Positions 8,203 to 17,299 are shown, counted from the first letter of the stretch. The stretch is DNA of 42,177 nucleotides from Chloroflexota bacterium (GCA_024434165.1 QMIW01000032.1:1-42177); one strand, 5' to 3'. Notes: generated by a model from the letters alone, not told the origin. Translations and numbers: made by a program.

Positions 8203-9333
8203 ATGCAACTCCCTCCCTTCAAACTCGAACGCTACTTTGCCAAATACGAATTCAATACCGAATTCCTGCTCTGCTCCTCGGATTGTGAAGCCATGTCCGT
8301 CGCGGACCTGCTCGCCTTCGAACCGGGCGCGGCGGAGGCGTTTCCAAACGTCTGGCTCGGCTACACAGAGTCTCAGGGAAGCCCGACCCTGCGGAAGGAG
8401 ATTTCGAAAATCTATTCCGCCGTCCAGCCTGAAGAAGTGCTGGTCTTCTCCGGCGCGGAGGAGGCGATCTTTCTCTTTATTCATGCCGCTGTGAAGGAAG
8501 GCGACCACCTCATTGTCCACTCGCCGCATTACCAATCCCTGAGCGAGGTGGCGAAGGGGCTCGGATGCGAAGTCAGTTCGTGGACTGCCCGCGAGGAAAA
8601 CGGCTGGGCATTGGATTTGGACGAGCTGCGCCGCCTCGTGCGCCCGGCCACCCGGGCGATCATCGTCAACACGCCGCACAACCCGACGGGGTGGCTCATG
8701 TCCCGTGCAGACTTTGACGCCCTCAACCGTTTCGCTCAGGAAAATAACCTGCTCCTCTTTTCGGACGAGGTCTACCGCGAATCCGAATACAATCCCAATG
8801 ACCGCCTGCCCGCCGCCGTGGACTATGGCGCTCATGCCGTCTCGCTTGGCGTCACCTCAAAAACTTACGGCTTGGCAGGTCTGCGCATCGGCTGGATCGC
8901 CACCAGGAACCGTTCTTTGTACGAGAAAATCGCTTCACTGAAAGATTACACCACCATCTGTAACTCTGCCCCCAGTGAATTCCTCGCCGAACTTGCCTTG
9001 CGTCACCGTGCAAAACTGGCGAATCGAAATCTGGAAATCATCAAACACAACCTTGCTGTCATTGACGACCTCTTCGCGCGTTATTCGTCCATTTTCACCT
9101 GGCATCGTCCGCGGGCAGGCTCGATGGGATTCCCGAAGCTCCTGAAGGGTGATGTCGAAACCTTCTGTGACGACCTCGTCAAAAAAGCGGGTGTCCTCCT
9201 GCTCCCCGGCTCAATATATGATGATGCCCATAATCATTTTCGATTAGGATTGGGACGAAAGAACCTTCCGAAGGCAGTGGAACGGCTGGAGGGTTATCTG
9301 GCAAAATCGGCAATCGTCAATCGGAAATCGTAA
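8203..9333 (+). CDS. Class I/II PLP-dependent aminotransferase
   Basis: 376 residues with the fold-type I landmarks: GYTESQGSPTLRKEI (substrate loop), VNTPHNPTG near residue 165, FSDEVYRE (Asp binding the pyridine nitrogen) and TSKTYGLAGLRIGW, which carries the Schiff-base lysine. The C-terminal FRLGLGRKN contains the carboxylate-binding Arg. The specificity is not clear; it does not match the standard aspartate or histidinol-phosphate groups by eye. The final residues AIVNRKS are encoded by an AATCGTC-type heptamer repeat that also provides the stop codon. The downstream UbiA-like gene begins two bases after the stop. Confidence 0.88.
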   Translation: MQLPPFKLERYFAKYEFNTEFLLCSSDCEAMSVADLLAFEPGAAEAFPNVWLGYTESQGSPTLRKEISKIYSAVQPEEVLVFSGAEEAIFLFIHAAVKEGDHLIVHSPHYQSLSEVAKGLGCEVSSWTAREENGWALDLDELRRLVRPATRAIIVNTPHNPTGWLMSRADFDALNRFAQENNLLLFSDEVYRESEYNPNDRLPAAVDYGAHAVSLGVTSKTYGLAGLRIGWIATRNRSLYEKIASLKDYTTICNSAPSEFLAELALRHRAKLANRNLEIIKHNLAVIDDLFARYSSIFTWHRPRAGSMGFPKLLKGDVETFCDDLVKKAGVLLLPGSIYDDAHNHFRLGLGRKNLPKAVERLEGYLAKSAIVNRKS

Positions 9334-9339
9334 ATTGAT
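9305..9339. repeat. Heptanucleotide repeat (AATCGTC-like) across a stop codon
   Basis: Five units (aatcggc, aatcgtc, aatcgga, aatcgta, aattgat) cover the end of the aminotransferase gene and the TTG start of the next. The same word recurs four times inside moeA. Confidence 0.8.
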
Positions 9340-10198
9340 AAAACTCTCCCGTCCCCTCCACCTCCTCCTCGCCGCGCTGACGTATCTTCTCGGCGCGAGC
9401 ATCCCTGCCTATTTGGGAAAACCCTTCCAGCCGATGGTCTTTGCCCTTGGGTTGGCTGGCGTCCTGCTGGCGCAGGCGGGCATGGCGTTCCTGCGCGAGG
9501 TTTTCCGTCCGCACAACGAACCGCTCATCGCAGGCGAAACCCCCAGGCAAAAGGAAATCCTTCGCAGTAACCTGCTTTATATTTCGGTCGGCATGATCGC
9601 CACAACCGCCGTCATCGCTTTCATTATCCATTTCAACTTCACCCTTACCCTGCCCTCATTCCTCTTTCTTCTTTCATCAATCATCCTCATCCTCGCCTAC
9701 TCCATCCCGCCCTTCCGCCTCGTCAACCGCGGCTTTGGCGAACTGATCCTCGCCCTGCACATCGCCTACGTCATCCCTTCCATCGGTTTTCTCTTGCAAG
9801 CCGGGGAAAACTCGCGCCTGCTGACCACCCTGCTCATCCCGCTGACCGTACTGGCGCTTGCGTATTTTCTCATCGTCAACTTCACCACCTTTCCCGACGA
9901 CCAAAAATACGAGCGCGGCACGCTGCTCCGCCGGCTGACGTGGGAACGCGCCGTCCCATTGCATCACATCCTTGTTGCATTTGCCTACCTCGCTTTCGCC
10001 CTCATCCCGCTCTTTGGCTTCTCCATCAACCTCGTCGCGCCAGCCTTTCTGACCCTGCCCTTCGCAGTCTTTCAAATCCTCCAGCTCCGCGCCATTGCCA
10101 GCGGCGGCAAACCCAACTGGAAATTACTCACCTCCACCGCCCTCGCCGTTTTCGGATTAACGACCTACTTTCTGACCCTCACCTTCTGGCTGCGCTAA
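9335..10198 (+). CDS. UbiA-superfamily-like prenyltransferase homologue, degenerate first motif
   Basis: 287 residues with eight to nine hydrophobic helices. The segment FRPHNEPLIAGE corresponds to the NRPLxSG stretch after the first aspartate-rich motif of UbiA enzymes. FPDDQKYERGTLL (D188, D189) resembles the second motif. The NDxxD preceding the first stretch is missing (LREV instead), so prenyl-diphosphate chemistry is doubtful. The start must be TTG at 9335, two bases after the upstream stop, unless a later ATG is used. The protein would lie in the cytoplasmic membrane. Translation is probably coupled to the aminotransferase. Confidence 0.6.
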   Translation: MIKLSRPLHLLLAALTYLLGASIPAYLGKPFQPMVFALGLAGVLLAQAGMAFLREVFRPHNEPLIAGETPRQKEILRSNLLYISVGMIATTAVIAFIIHFNFTLTLPSFLFLLSSIILILAYSIPPFRLVNRGFGELILALHIAYVIPSIGFLLQAGENSRLLTTLLIPLTVLALAYFLIVNFTTFPDDQKYERGTLLRRLTWERAVPLHHILVAFAYLAFALIPLFGFSINLVAPAFLTLPFAVFQILQLRAIASGGKPNWKLLTSTALAVFGLTTYFLTLTFWLR

Positions 10199-10200
10199 AC

Positions 10201-10242
10201 CTTTGACTTTCGACTTTTGACCTTCAACTTTTGACCTTCGAC
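10201..10242. repeat. Heptanucleotide tandem repeat (CTTTGAC-like), six units
   Basis: Six contiguous units: ctttgac, tttcgac, ttttgac, cttcaac, ttttgac, cttcgac. They fill nearly the whole spacer between the UbiA-like gene and moeA. The same family recurs at 29864-29910 and 30615-30666. Confidence 0.85.
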
Positions 10243-10250
10243 CAAAACAC

Positions 10251-11522
10251 ATGCCCGAATTCCTGACGCTCCTCCCGCCCGACCAGGCACGTGACAAATT
10301 GCTCTCGCATCTTCCCAAGGCGGCGGTTGATTCTGAACCCCTGGCAGTGGATTCCGCTTTGGGCAGAGTTGCCGCAGAGGATGTCGCTGCCCCGCACCCG
10401 CTGCCCGAATTTCCCAGAACCACCGTGGATGGCTACGCTGTCCGCGCAAAGGATACCTTCGGCGCAACGGACTCACTGCCCGCCTACCTCCGGCTCGTTG
10501 GCGAAGTGCCAATGGGGGACGAGCCGCCTTTTGAAATCGGCGCAGGTCAATGCGCCTTGATTCACACCGGCGGGATGTTGCCCAAAGGCGCGGACGCGGT
10601 GGTGATGCTGGAATACACACAGCAGACCTTCGAGGTCTCCAAAGATTTTGGAGGTCCCACTTCCGAAATCGAAATCTTCAAAGCCGTCGCCGAAGGCGAG
10701 AACGTCATCCGCATTGGGGAGGATGTCGCCAAAGGGCAGGTGGTTATCCCAAAAGGAACCATCCTGCGTCCCGCTGAAATCGGCGGCTTGATGGCGCTGG
10801 GAATCACTGCTTTGCGCGTAGCCAAATTGGTGCGAGTGGGGTTGATCTCAACCGGAGATGAGGTAATCGAGCCGAGTCAGCATCCGCGTCCGGGTCAGGT
10901 GCGTGACATCAATTCATACACGCTGGGCGCACTCGTCGAAAAAAGCGGCGGGGCGGCGATCCGCTATGGGATTTTTGCCGACCGGTTCGAGGTCCTGAAA
11001 GAGGCGGCGGCGAAGGCGCTTTCCGAGTGCGACATGGTCATCATCACCGCCGGGTCGTCGGCATCCACAAGAGACATGACCGCCGAAGTCATCCGCCAAC
11101 TGGGCGAGCCGGGCGTGCTTGTGCATGGCATCAACACCCGCCCCGGCAAACCCACGATTTTGGGCGTGTGCGATGGCAAAGCGGTGATCGGCTTGCCCGG
11201 CAACCCGGTCAGCGCGCTGGTGAACGGATATTTGTTCGTCGTGCCTGTCATCGAAAAATTGCTGGGTGCGCTGCCAAGACCAAAACCGACTGTGCAGGCG
11301 AGACTTACTGTCAATCTTCCCTCACAAGCCGGGCGTGAAGATTGGTGGGCGGTGAAACTAATCGTCAATCGTCAATCGTCAATCGTCAATTACGAGGCCG
11401 ACCCCATCTTCGGCAAATCCAACCTTATCTTCACGCTTGCCGCCGCGGATGGGTTATTGAAAATTCACGCCGACGCCACCGGCTTGAGTGCGGGTGAACT
11501 TGTGGAGGTCATGCTGATCTAA
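10251..11522 (+). CDS. moeA: Molybdopterin molybdenumtransferase MoeA
   Basis: 423 residues; inserts molybdate into adenylylated molybdopterin to form the molybdenum cofactor. The domain order is the usual one: N-terminal MoeA_N with EFPRTTVDGYAVRA, then the central MoCF-binding domain with LISTGDEV and TAGSSASTRDMT (close to GGxSxGxxD), and GLPGNPVSALVNGYLFV. The C-terminal beta domain (about 340-423) carries the insertion LIVNRQSSIVN, encoded by four AATCGTC repeats at a position that varies in the family. A cofactor user, the formate dehydrogenase, is encoded 20 kb away. No ribosome site is visible; the spacer is repeat DNA. Confidence 0.94.
   Translation: MPEFLTLLPPDQARDKLLSHLPKAAVDSEPLAVDSALGRVAAEDVAAPHPLPEFPRTTVDGYAVRAKDTFGATDSLPAYLRLVGEVPMGDEPPFEIGAGQCALIHTGGMLPKGADAVVMLEYTQQTFEVSKDFGGPTSEIEIFKAVAEGENVIRIGEDVAKGQVVIPKGTILRPAEIGGLMALGITALRVAKLVRVGLISTGDEVIEPSQHPRPGQVRDINSYTLGALVEKSGGAAIRYGIFADRFEVLKEAAAKALSECDMVIITAGSSASTRDMTAEVIRQLGEPGVLVHGINTRPGKPTILGVCDGKAVIGLPGNPVSALVNGYLFVVPVIEKLLGALPRPKPTVQARLTVNLPSQAGREDWWAVKLIVNRQSSIVNYEADPIFGKSNLIFTLAAADGLLKIHADATGLSAGELVEVMLI
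11360..11390. repeat. Four perfect AATCGTC heptamers inside moeA
   Basis: AATCGTC occurs four times without mismatch in the moeA reading frame. Three units (21 bp) equal seven codons, so the frame can be kept. Confidence 0.9.
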
Positions 11523-11523
11523 A

Positions 11524-11949
11524 ATGGAATACAAACGCGGCAACTATATCATTTCCGACGACCCCGCGCGGCTCGACCTCGACGCTGTCTCTGATTTTCT
11601 CTCCCGCGCTTATTGGGCAGATACACGCCCGCGCGATGTGATCGAAAAGTCCATCCAACACTCGCTGAACTTTGGGGTGTATGATGGAGAGAGGCAAATT
11701 GGATTTGCCCGCGTGGTGACAGACCGCGCGGTTTTTGCGTATTTATGCGATGTCTTCATCCACGAAGATTATCGCGGAAATGCCCTCGGCAAATGGATGA
11801 TGGAATGTGTGCTATCCCATCCCGACTTGCAGAGTTTGAAACGCTGGTGCTTGTTAACCCGCGATGCGCACGGGTTGTATCGCCAGTTCGGCTTCACCGA
11901 ACTCAACGACCCTGCCCGCTGGATGGAAAAACTCGACTCATCCAAATAG
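11524..11949 (+). CDS. GNAT-family N-acetyltransferase
   Basis: A 141-residue single-domain acetyltransferase. YLCDVFIHEDYRGNALGKWMMECVL is the acetyl-CoA-binding beta4-alpha3 unit (split here by position: YLCDVFIHEDYRG then NALGKWMM). YRQFGFTELNDPARWME is the C-terminal motif B seen in the YitI/Aac-type group. Start is the ATG two bases after the moeA stop, implying co-transcription and probably coupling. Substrate unknown. Confidence 0.85.
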   Translation: MEYKRGNYIISDDPARLDLDAVSDFLSRAYWADTRPRDVIEKSIQHSLNFGVYDGERQIGFARVVTDRAVFAYLCDVFIHEDYRGNALGKWMMECVLSHPDLQSLKRWCLLTRDAHGLYRQFGFTELNDPARWMEKLDSSK

Positions 11950-11966
11950 CCATCCACTCACCCCGA

Positions 11967-12015
11967 CCACTGATCACTGATTACTGATTACTGGTTACTG
12001 ATCACTGATCACTGC
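11967..12015. repeat. Heptanucleotide tandem repeat (TCACTGA/TTACTGA), seven units
   Basis: Seven units: ccactga, tcactga, ttactga, ttactgg, ttactga, tcactga, tcactgc. The same word family occurs at 17336-17391 and 39553-39601. Confidence 0.88.
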
Positions 12016-12068
12016 CTCCGCCCACTCACCTTCCCCTCAAGCACTTATCTCTGATCCAAGGATTCTTC

Positions 12069-14039
12069 ATGCTTCTCGAACTCTTTGCCAAACCCGTCGG
12101 CTTCTTCCTGATCGTCATGGCGATCATCCTCATCACACCGCTGATATCCGAGCGGTTGAAACTGCCCGGCATCATCGGCATCATCATCGGCGGGATGCTC
12201 ATCGGTCCGCACGGCTTTGGCTTGCTGGAAGACAACGACCGCATCCAATTCCTCTCCACCATCGGGCTGGTCTATCTCATGTTCAGCGCCGGTTTGGAAG
12301 TGGACATCAACCAGTTCATGAAAGTCCGCTCTCGCGCGCTGGTGTTTGGCGTCATCACATTCACGTTCCCTCAGTTGATGGGCATGGGGCTGGGTTACAT
12401 CCTCGGTCTCGACTGGCTTGGGATGATTCTGCTCGGTTCCGCGTTCGCTTCGCATACGCTGATCGCCTTCCCCCTGCTCACCAAACTCGGCGTCACGCGC
12501 AACGAAGCGGTGGCAGTGACCACCGGCGCAACCGTCCTCACCGACATCGGCGCGTTCATCGTGCTGGCGGTGGTGCTTGGAGCGAAGAACGGCGGCGGCA
12601 TTTCGTTCGGTTATTTTGCGCAATTGTTTGGATTGTTGGCGCTGTTGACTGCGCTGATCATCGTCGTCCTGCCGCGCGTGGGCAAGTGGGTTTTCCAAAA
12701 ACTTACAGGGCGCGCGCTGGAATTCCAATTCGTCATCGTGATTCTTTTCATCGCGGCGTTTTCCGCCGAACTGATTGGCGTGCACGAAGTGGTCGGCGCA
12801 TTCCTTGCGGGGCTGGCGGTCAACTCGATGCTGCCGCGTCACAGTCCCGTAGGCGGGCACGTGTTGTTCATCGGCGAGTCGTTTTTCATCCCGCTCTTTC
12901 TGCTTTACAGCGGTCTCATCACCGACCCGCTTACTTTCCTCGAAAGCCCGCAGACCCTTGTCATTGCGCTCGGCGTGACGTTCGTTGCCTACGTCTCCAA
13001 ACTCGCCGCTGCGTGGGTCACGGCAAAGATTTACAAATATTCCCGCTCCGAATTTTGGACGGTGTACGGCTTGTCCCATGCGCAGGCAGCGGTGACGATT
13101 CCAACCCTGGTCATTGGTTTGAACACTGGACTGTTTGACTCCACCCTGTTCAACGCCGCCATCCTGATGATTCTCCTCACTTCGATCACCTCGCCCCTTG
13201 TCGTCCAGCGCTTCGCGTCGGACCTGCAAACTGCCGCCGCCGAAGAAGAGTCTGTTCCACTCTTTGGGCGGATTCTCGTCCCCGTGGCGGACACGAAACA
13301 GTCCGAGGGGTTGGTTGCGTTTGCCAGTCTGCTTGCGCGCAATTCCAAAGGGAAGGTGCTGGCGGTCAGTGTTGCCAACGATAGGGGACCCAGCCAGGAC
13401 AACAGCCTCATCATGCACAAGGAATTGCTCGGCAAGGTGAAAGAAAACCTGTTCGACCCGGAAACAGAGATCGAACTCATCCCGCGCCTTGCCACCACTC
13501 ACGCTCAGGGCATCCTGCATACCGCCCGCGAGGAAAACGCCTCGCTGATTATCATGGGCTGGCGTGGAAAACGCACCCTGCGCGAGAACGTCCTCGGCTC
13601 CGTGCTGGATGAGGTCGTTTGGGGTTCGGAAACGCCCGTGGTGGCGGGAAAACTGCCCCTGCCCTTGAACAGCATGAGACGGGTGATTTTCATTGTCCCT
13701 GCCAATGCCGTCCCGCCGATTGCCCTGCGCCGTATGTTGGAAGCAAACCTGGCAATCGCCAAATCGCTCAACGTGCCTCTCGTCATCCGCGCGGACAGGA
13801 GTTACCTGCAAACCTTCGAAGCCCTGCTCGCCGCACTCGAGCCCGATCACAAAGTGGCATTGGAGATGCTCGGCGATCAGCTCAAGCCCGAAAGGCTCGA
13901 GCACGAAGCCGTGAGCGACTTCCTCATCCTGCCAGGCTTCGGTTCCCGCAAGCGCGTTCAGGACACGCTGGGCAACATCCCCGAACAGATCGCCAAATCC
14001 TTTGACGGCAACCTCGCCATTTTGCATTTCGACAAGTAA
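12069..14039 (+). CDS. Kef-type cation:proton antiporter with C-terminal universal stress domains (CPA2)
   Basis: 656 residues. Residues 1 to about 385 hold about 12 membrane helices of the Na+/H+ exchanger fold. The N-terminal LITPLISERLKLPGIIGIIIGGMLIGP and the FLAGLAVN helix are typical of CPA2/KefB-like antiporters. Residues 400-656 form two cytoplasmic universal-stress-like domains; the first includes IIMGWRGKRTLRENVLGSV, comparable to the nucleotide-binding GxxGxxx...GS loop. There is no TrkA-N domain. The likely role is K+ or Na+ exchange for protons, gated by a nucleotide-binding tail. Start ATG has CCAAGGA upstream. A 660-codon open frame on the opposite strand is a composition artefact. 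Confidence 0.9.
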   Translation: MLLELFAKPVGFFLIVMAIILITPLISERLKLPGIIGIIIGGMLIGPHGFGLLEDNDRIQFLSTIGLVYLMFSAGLEVDINQFMKVRSRALVFGVITFTFPQLMGMGLGYILGLDWLGMILLGSAFASHTLIAFPLLTKLGVTRNEAVAVTTGATVLTDIGAFIVLAVVLGAKNGGGISFGYFAQLFGLLALLTALIIVVLPRVGKWVFQKLTGRALEFQFVIVILFIAAFSAELIGVHEVVGAFLAGLAVNSMLPRHSPVGGHVLFIGESFFIPLFLLYSGLITDPLTFLESPQTLVIALGVTFVAYVSKLAAAWVTAKIYKYSRSEFWTVYGLSHAQAAVTIPTLVIGLNTGLFDSTLFNAAILMILLTSITSPLVVQRFASDLQTAAAEEESVPLFGRILVPVADTKQSEGLVAFASLLARNSKGKVLAVSVANDRGPSQDNSLIMHKELLGKVKENLFDPETEIELIPRLATTHAQGILHTAREENASLIIMGWRGKRTLRENVLGSVLDEVVWGSETPVVAGKLPLPLNSMRRVIFIVPANAVPPIALRRMLEANLAIAKSLNVPLVIRADRSYLQTFEALLAALEPDHKVALEMLGDQLKPERLEHEAVSDFLILPGFGSRKRVQDTLGNIPEQIAKSFDGNLAILHFDK

Positions 14040-14056
14040 CGCGGATTCCTCGCGCG

Positions 14057-15130
14057 TTACTTCAAATATGTGTCGAAGAATTCAATCGTCCGCTTCATGG
14101 CGGTGGAAAAATAGTTCGAGATATTGTGATTGTCGCCATCGTAAAGATACAAGTCGGCGATCTTGCCCTGCGCCCGCGCCAGCTCCGCCAAACGGATGGA
14201 AAAAGCCGCAGGGACGTCGTCATCAGCCGTCCCGTGATGTAATTGAAGCGGTCCAGAGAGATCCGCAAGATAGGATGTGGCGGAGACCGAATCCCAAAAC
14301 GCGGGATTCTGCTCTGGCGTCCCATACGCTTCGATCCATGCGGTTCTCCATCCCACTCCGCGCGAACTCGGCGACGGCGTGAACGAACCCGTCCGACGCC
14401 AGTTGTAAAGCATTTCCTGATACGAGGCGACCACGCCCGCCCAGATCACACCCGCTTTGACATCTTTTGAAACGACCATCGCACGCAGGGTGAGGTATCC
14501 GCCCATCGAATGTCCCCACATGCCGATCCTTTCGGGATTCACTTCGGGCATTCGTTTCAACGACGCGACGGCGTTCATCACGTCAATCAAATAGCCTGGG
14601 TGACCGTACGCGCCCGTGGCTTCCCCTTCGGATTGGTCGTGCCCGCGATAGTCAATGCGAAAGACCACGTATCCCGCCCGCGCGAGTTGATCTACATAAG
14701 CGATGTACCGCTCGGTGGTGCGATAAACGTTTGGCGGGATGTATCCGTGATTGAAAACGATGGCAGGGAAGCCACCCTCCGACGGCGCGCTGTTTGGAAT
14801 GGTAAGCAGCGCGTAAATCTTCAAGCCTTCCGAAAGATAGTAAGCGTAATAACGGCGGTAATTTGCGCCGCGCTCCAGTTCCCTGACGATGGTAATGTCG
14901 CTGCCTGGATAGTTTCCGTTCCGCAATGCAATGATGCTCATGGGATGCGGCACAGGCGTGGCAGTCGCAGCGGGGGTAAGTGTCAGTGTGGATGTCGGCG
15001 TGAATGTATTGGTGCTGGAAACGGTGATCGTGGATGGGGGAGGAGCATTATTTACAGGAGCCAGCGCCTGCGCCGTGCAGGCGGAGATGATCCAAATTGT
15101 CACAATGGACACAAGATAAATTTTTCTCAT
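14057..15130 (-). CDS. Alpha/beta-hydrolase lipoprotein
   Basis: 357 residues with a lipoprotein signal peptide whose lipobox ends IISAC, so Cys18 would be lipidated on the outer face of the membrane. A Pro/Thr-rich linker follows, then an alpha/beta-hydrolase/S9-like domain: nucleophile elbow GHSMGG, acid region HHGTADDDVP, and catalytic His in YDGDNHNIS. It is likely a secreted esterase or peptidase. The ATG has AAAGGAC upstream. It lies downstream of the methyltransferase cluster but behind a terminator (15149-15189), so it is probably a separate unit. Confidence 0.87.
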   Translation of the reverse strand: MRKIYLVSIVTIWIISACTAQALAPVNNAPPPSTITVSSTNTFTPTSTLTLTPAATATPVPHPMSIIALRNGNYPGSDITIVRELERGANYRRYYAYYLSEGLKIYALLTIPNSAPSEGGFPAIVFNHGYIPPNVYRTTERYIAYVDQLARAGYVVFRIDYRGHDQSEGEATGAYGHPGYLIDVMNAVASLKRMPEVNPERIGMWGHSMGGYLTLRAMVVSKDVKAGVIWAGVVASYQEMLYNWRRTGSFTPSPSSRGVGWRTAWIEAYGTPEQNPAFWDSVSATSYLADLSGPLQLHHGTADDDVPAAFSIRLAELARAQGKIADLYLYDGDNHNISNYFSTAMKRTIEFFDTYLK

Positions 15131-15148
15131 CGCTAAAGTCCTTTGCTG

Positions 15149-15189
15149 TTAAGAAAACAACAAGAGGCGGTTAATTACCGCCCCTTGTT
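15149..15189 (-). terminator. Terminator at the end of the methyltransferase gene cluster
   Basis: AACAAG...GGCGGT / ACCGCC...CTTGTT form a 12-bp stem with one mismatch and a 5-nt loop (15159-15189). On the minus strand it is followed by a T-rich tail (TTGTTTTCTT). It lies 49 bp beyond the methyltransferase stop codon. Confidence 0.78.
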
Positions 15190-15237
15190 TTCCTCACATC
15201 CGTGTGTTCCTTGTTTACTTGTGTACCTATGTTCAAA

Positions 15238-16110
15238 CTACTTCGCCGCCGCTTCCGCCTCTCTCAATTTTTCCGTCGCGCGGAAGTATTTCAAATACCG
15301 CATCGAATTCGCGTCGCGCCCCAGGAGCAAATCCGTCGCGCGGATGGCGCCCCCCAATTTGATCGGATCAGTGATGGAAACTGTCGCGCCGACCTGCATT
15401 GCCAGCGAAAGAAACGCCGCATTGACCGAGTGGCGGTCTGGCAGCCCAAATGAGACGTTGCTCGCTCCCAGGCTGATGTTCACGCCGAACTCGTTTCGCA
15501 CCAGTTCAATCGTCTTCAACGTTACCGTTGCCGCTTTGTAATCATGCCCGACCGTCATCACCAACGGGTCAATGATGATGTCTTCGATGGGGATTCCCAT
15601 TTTTGTGGCGCGTTCGATGATCTTCGCCGCCGCCGCAAGACGACCTTCGGGCGTGGGCGGGATGCCTTCGTCCGCGATTGCCAGCCCGATGACCGCCGCG
15701 CCTCTTTCCTTGACGATGGGCAGGACCGTCGCCAGCTGCTTTTCCTCCCCGTTGACGGAGTTGACCAGCGGCTTGCCGCCCTTGATGGCGTTCAAGCCCG
15801 CCTCGAGAATCTTCGGCTCGTTCGAGTCAATGCACAGCGGCACATCCGTCACCGATTGGACGGCTTCCACCACCAGCGGCATGACCTCCGCCTCCTCGAT
15901 CTGCGGGTGCCCGACATTCACGTCCAGCACGTCCGCGCCCCAATCCACCTGTCGTTTGGCAAGGTGCTTGACGTAGTCCATGTTCCGCTCCACCAGCGCC
16001 TGACCGAGTTTCTTGATGCCCGTCGGATTCAGTTTCTCGCCGATGATGACGAACGGCTTATCGAAGCCGATGACCACTTCCTTCTTTTCTGACTTGAGTA
16101 TCGTGTGCAT
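15238..16110 (-). CDS. Methyltetrahydrofolate:corrinoid methyltransferase (MtrH/AcsE-like, DHPS fold)
   Basis: 290 residues with the pterin-binding TIM barrel of the dihydropteroate-synthase superfamily. Signature strands are VIGEKLNPTG, VDWGADVLDVNVGHP, PLCIDSNEP, PLVNSVNGE and LGASNVSFGLP. The Asn of GASNVSFGLP and the Asp residues of DVN and IDS match methyl-THF-binding positions in AcsE. It would transfer methyl between the corrinoid protein and tetrahydrofolate. The frame is open to 16149, but the ATG at 16108-16110 has GGAGG five bases upstream and is chosen. It follows the M20 gene by 31 bp in the same direction. It ends the cluster. Confidence 0.92.
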   Translation of the reverse strand: MHTILKSEKKEVVIGFDKPFVIIGEKLNPTGIKKLGQALVERNMDYVKHLAKRQVDWGADVLDVNVGHPQIEEAEVMPLVVEAVQSVTDVPLCIDSNEPKILEAGLNAIKGGKPLVNSVNGEEKQLATVLPIVKERGAAVIGLAIADEGIPPTPEGRLAAAAKIIERATKMGIPIEDIIIDPLVMTVGHDYKAATVTLKTIELVRNEFGVNISLGASNVSFGLPDRHSVNAAFLSLAMQVGATVSITDPIKLGGAIRATDLLLGRDANSMRYLKYFRATEKLREAEAAAK

Positions 16111-16141
16111 GGCGCCCTCCGAATTTAATTTAAACAGATTG

Positions 16142-17299
16142 CTATTCATTCAAAAATCTCAACGCCGTTTCCGCCAGCACCGCCGTGCCGATGGGAAGCG
16201 CGCGTTCATCCAGATCGAACTTGGGATGATGCAATTCGTAAACGGGACGTCCCTCGATCATCGTCCCCAGCGTGAACATCGCCCCTGGCGCGTTCTTCAA
16301 AAATTCGGGGAAATCCTCCGCCCCAAGGCTTTTGTGTATCGGGTGGACCTTGTCCTCGCCGAGCAACTCCTTGCCGACCTTCTCGATGGTTTCGGCGACA
16401 TGCTTGTCGTTGACCAGCGGCAGACCGCCGAACAGGAAGCGCAGGTCGTATTCCCCGCCGAGCGTTTTGACGATTTCAAAAACGCGCGTCACTTCCTCGC
16501 GGATTTTCTTTTGCGTTTCGAGCGACGTAAACCGAATCGTGCCCATCATCTCCACTTTGTCGGGGATGACGTTTTCCGCAAACCCGCCGTTGACCGCGCC
16601 AATGCTGACCACAGCGGGCTCGAACGGGTCGAGCCTGCGCGAGATGATGGCGTTCAAACCCATGATGACGTGCGCCAGCATCACGAACGGGTCGTTGCTC
16701 GCGTGCGGATACGCCCCGTGACCGCCCTTGCCTTTGATCGCGGCAAACCATGAATCCACGCCGCCGCCGCTCGGACCTTCGTTGATGGCAATCGTCCCGA
16801 CGGGTCTGGTCGGGTCTACATGCTGGGCGATGACGTAGTCCACGCCGTCCACCGCGCCTTCATCGTACATGCGCATCGCGCCGCTTTTGCCTTCCTCGTC
16901 CGCCGTCTCTTCGCAGGGCTGGAAGAGGAAGCGCACGCGTCCGTTGAATTTTTCCTTTGCCAGAACCCGCGCCGCGCCCAATGCCATTGCCGTGTGCGCG
17001 TCGTGACCGCAGGCGTGCATCTTCCCTGCGTTCTTCGAGACGTATTCGGTCTCGTTCTGCTCGAAGATGGGCAGCGCATCCATATCCGCGCGGATGGCGA
17101 CGACCTTGCCGCCTTCGCCTATCTCCGCCACCACACCTGTTTTGCCCACCCCGCGCTTGACTCGATACCCCATCTTTTCCAATTCGTCCGCCACGATCCC
17201 CGCCGTACGGTGGACATCGAATCCCGTTTCGGGATGCTGGTGAAAGTCCCGCCGCCATTCAATGAGTTCTTCCGAAATTGCATGTGCCTGTTTGAGCAT
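16142..17299 (-). CDS. M20-family amidohydrolase (N-acyl-amino-acid/hippurate hydrolase type)
   Basis: 385 residues. Metal site residues are visible: HACGHDAH (C97, H99), paired glutamates E130-E131 in CEETADEEG, and AQHVDP, with the lid domain SWFAAIKGKGGHGAYP. This subgroup has Cys as a ligand and hydrolyses N-acyl amino acids, hippurate or IAA conjugates in the cytosol. Start is the ATG at 17297-17299, preceded by AAAGGAGA; the longer open frame begins inside repeat DNA. Its place directly upstream of the methyl-THF methyltransferase suggests it may free an amino acid or methylamine from an acyl conjugate, but this is inference. Confidence 0.92.
   Translation of the reverse strand: MLKQAHAISEELIEWRRDFHQHPETGFDVHRTAGIVADELEKMGYRVKRGVGKTGVVAEIGEGGKVVAIRADMDALPIFEQNETEYVSKNAGKMHACGHDAHTAMALGAARVLAKEKFNGRVRFLFQPCEETADEEGKSGAMRMYDEGAVDGVDYVIAQHVDPTRPVGTIAINEGPSGGGVDSWFAAIKGKGGHGAYPHASNDPFVMLAHVIMGLNAIISRRLDPFEPAVVSIGAVNGGFAENVIPDKVEMMGTIRFTSLETQKKIREEVTRVFEIVKTLGGEYDLRFLFGGLPLVNDKHVAETIEKVGKELLGEDKVHPIHKSLGAEDFPEFLKNAPGAMFTLGTMIEGRPVYELHHPKFDLDERALPIGTAVLAETALRFLNE

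Noticed and set aside
12045-14027. 660-codon open frame antisense to the antiporter gene
   Set aside because: The plus-strand frame has clear antiporter and stress domains; the antisense product is low-complexity charged sequence, a codon-bias shadow.
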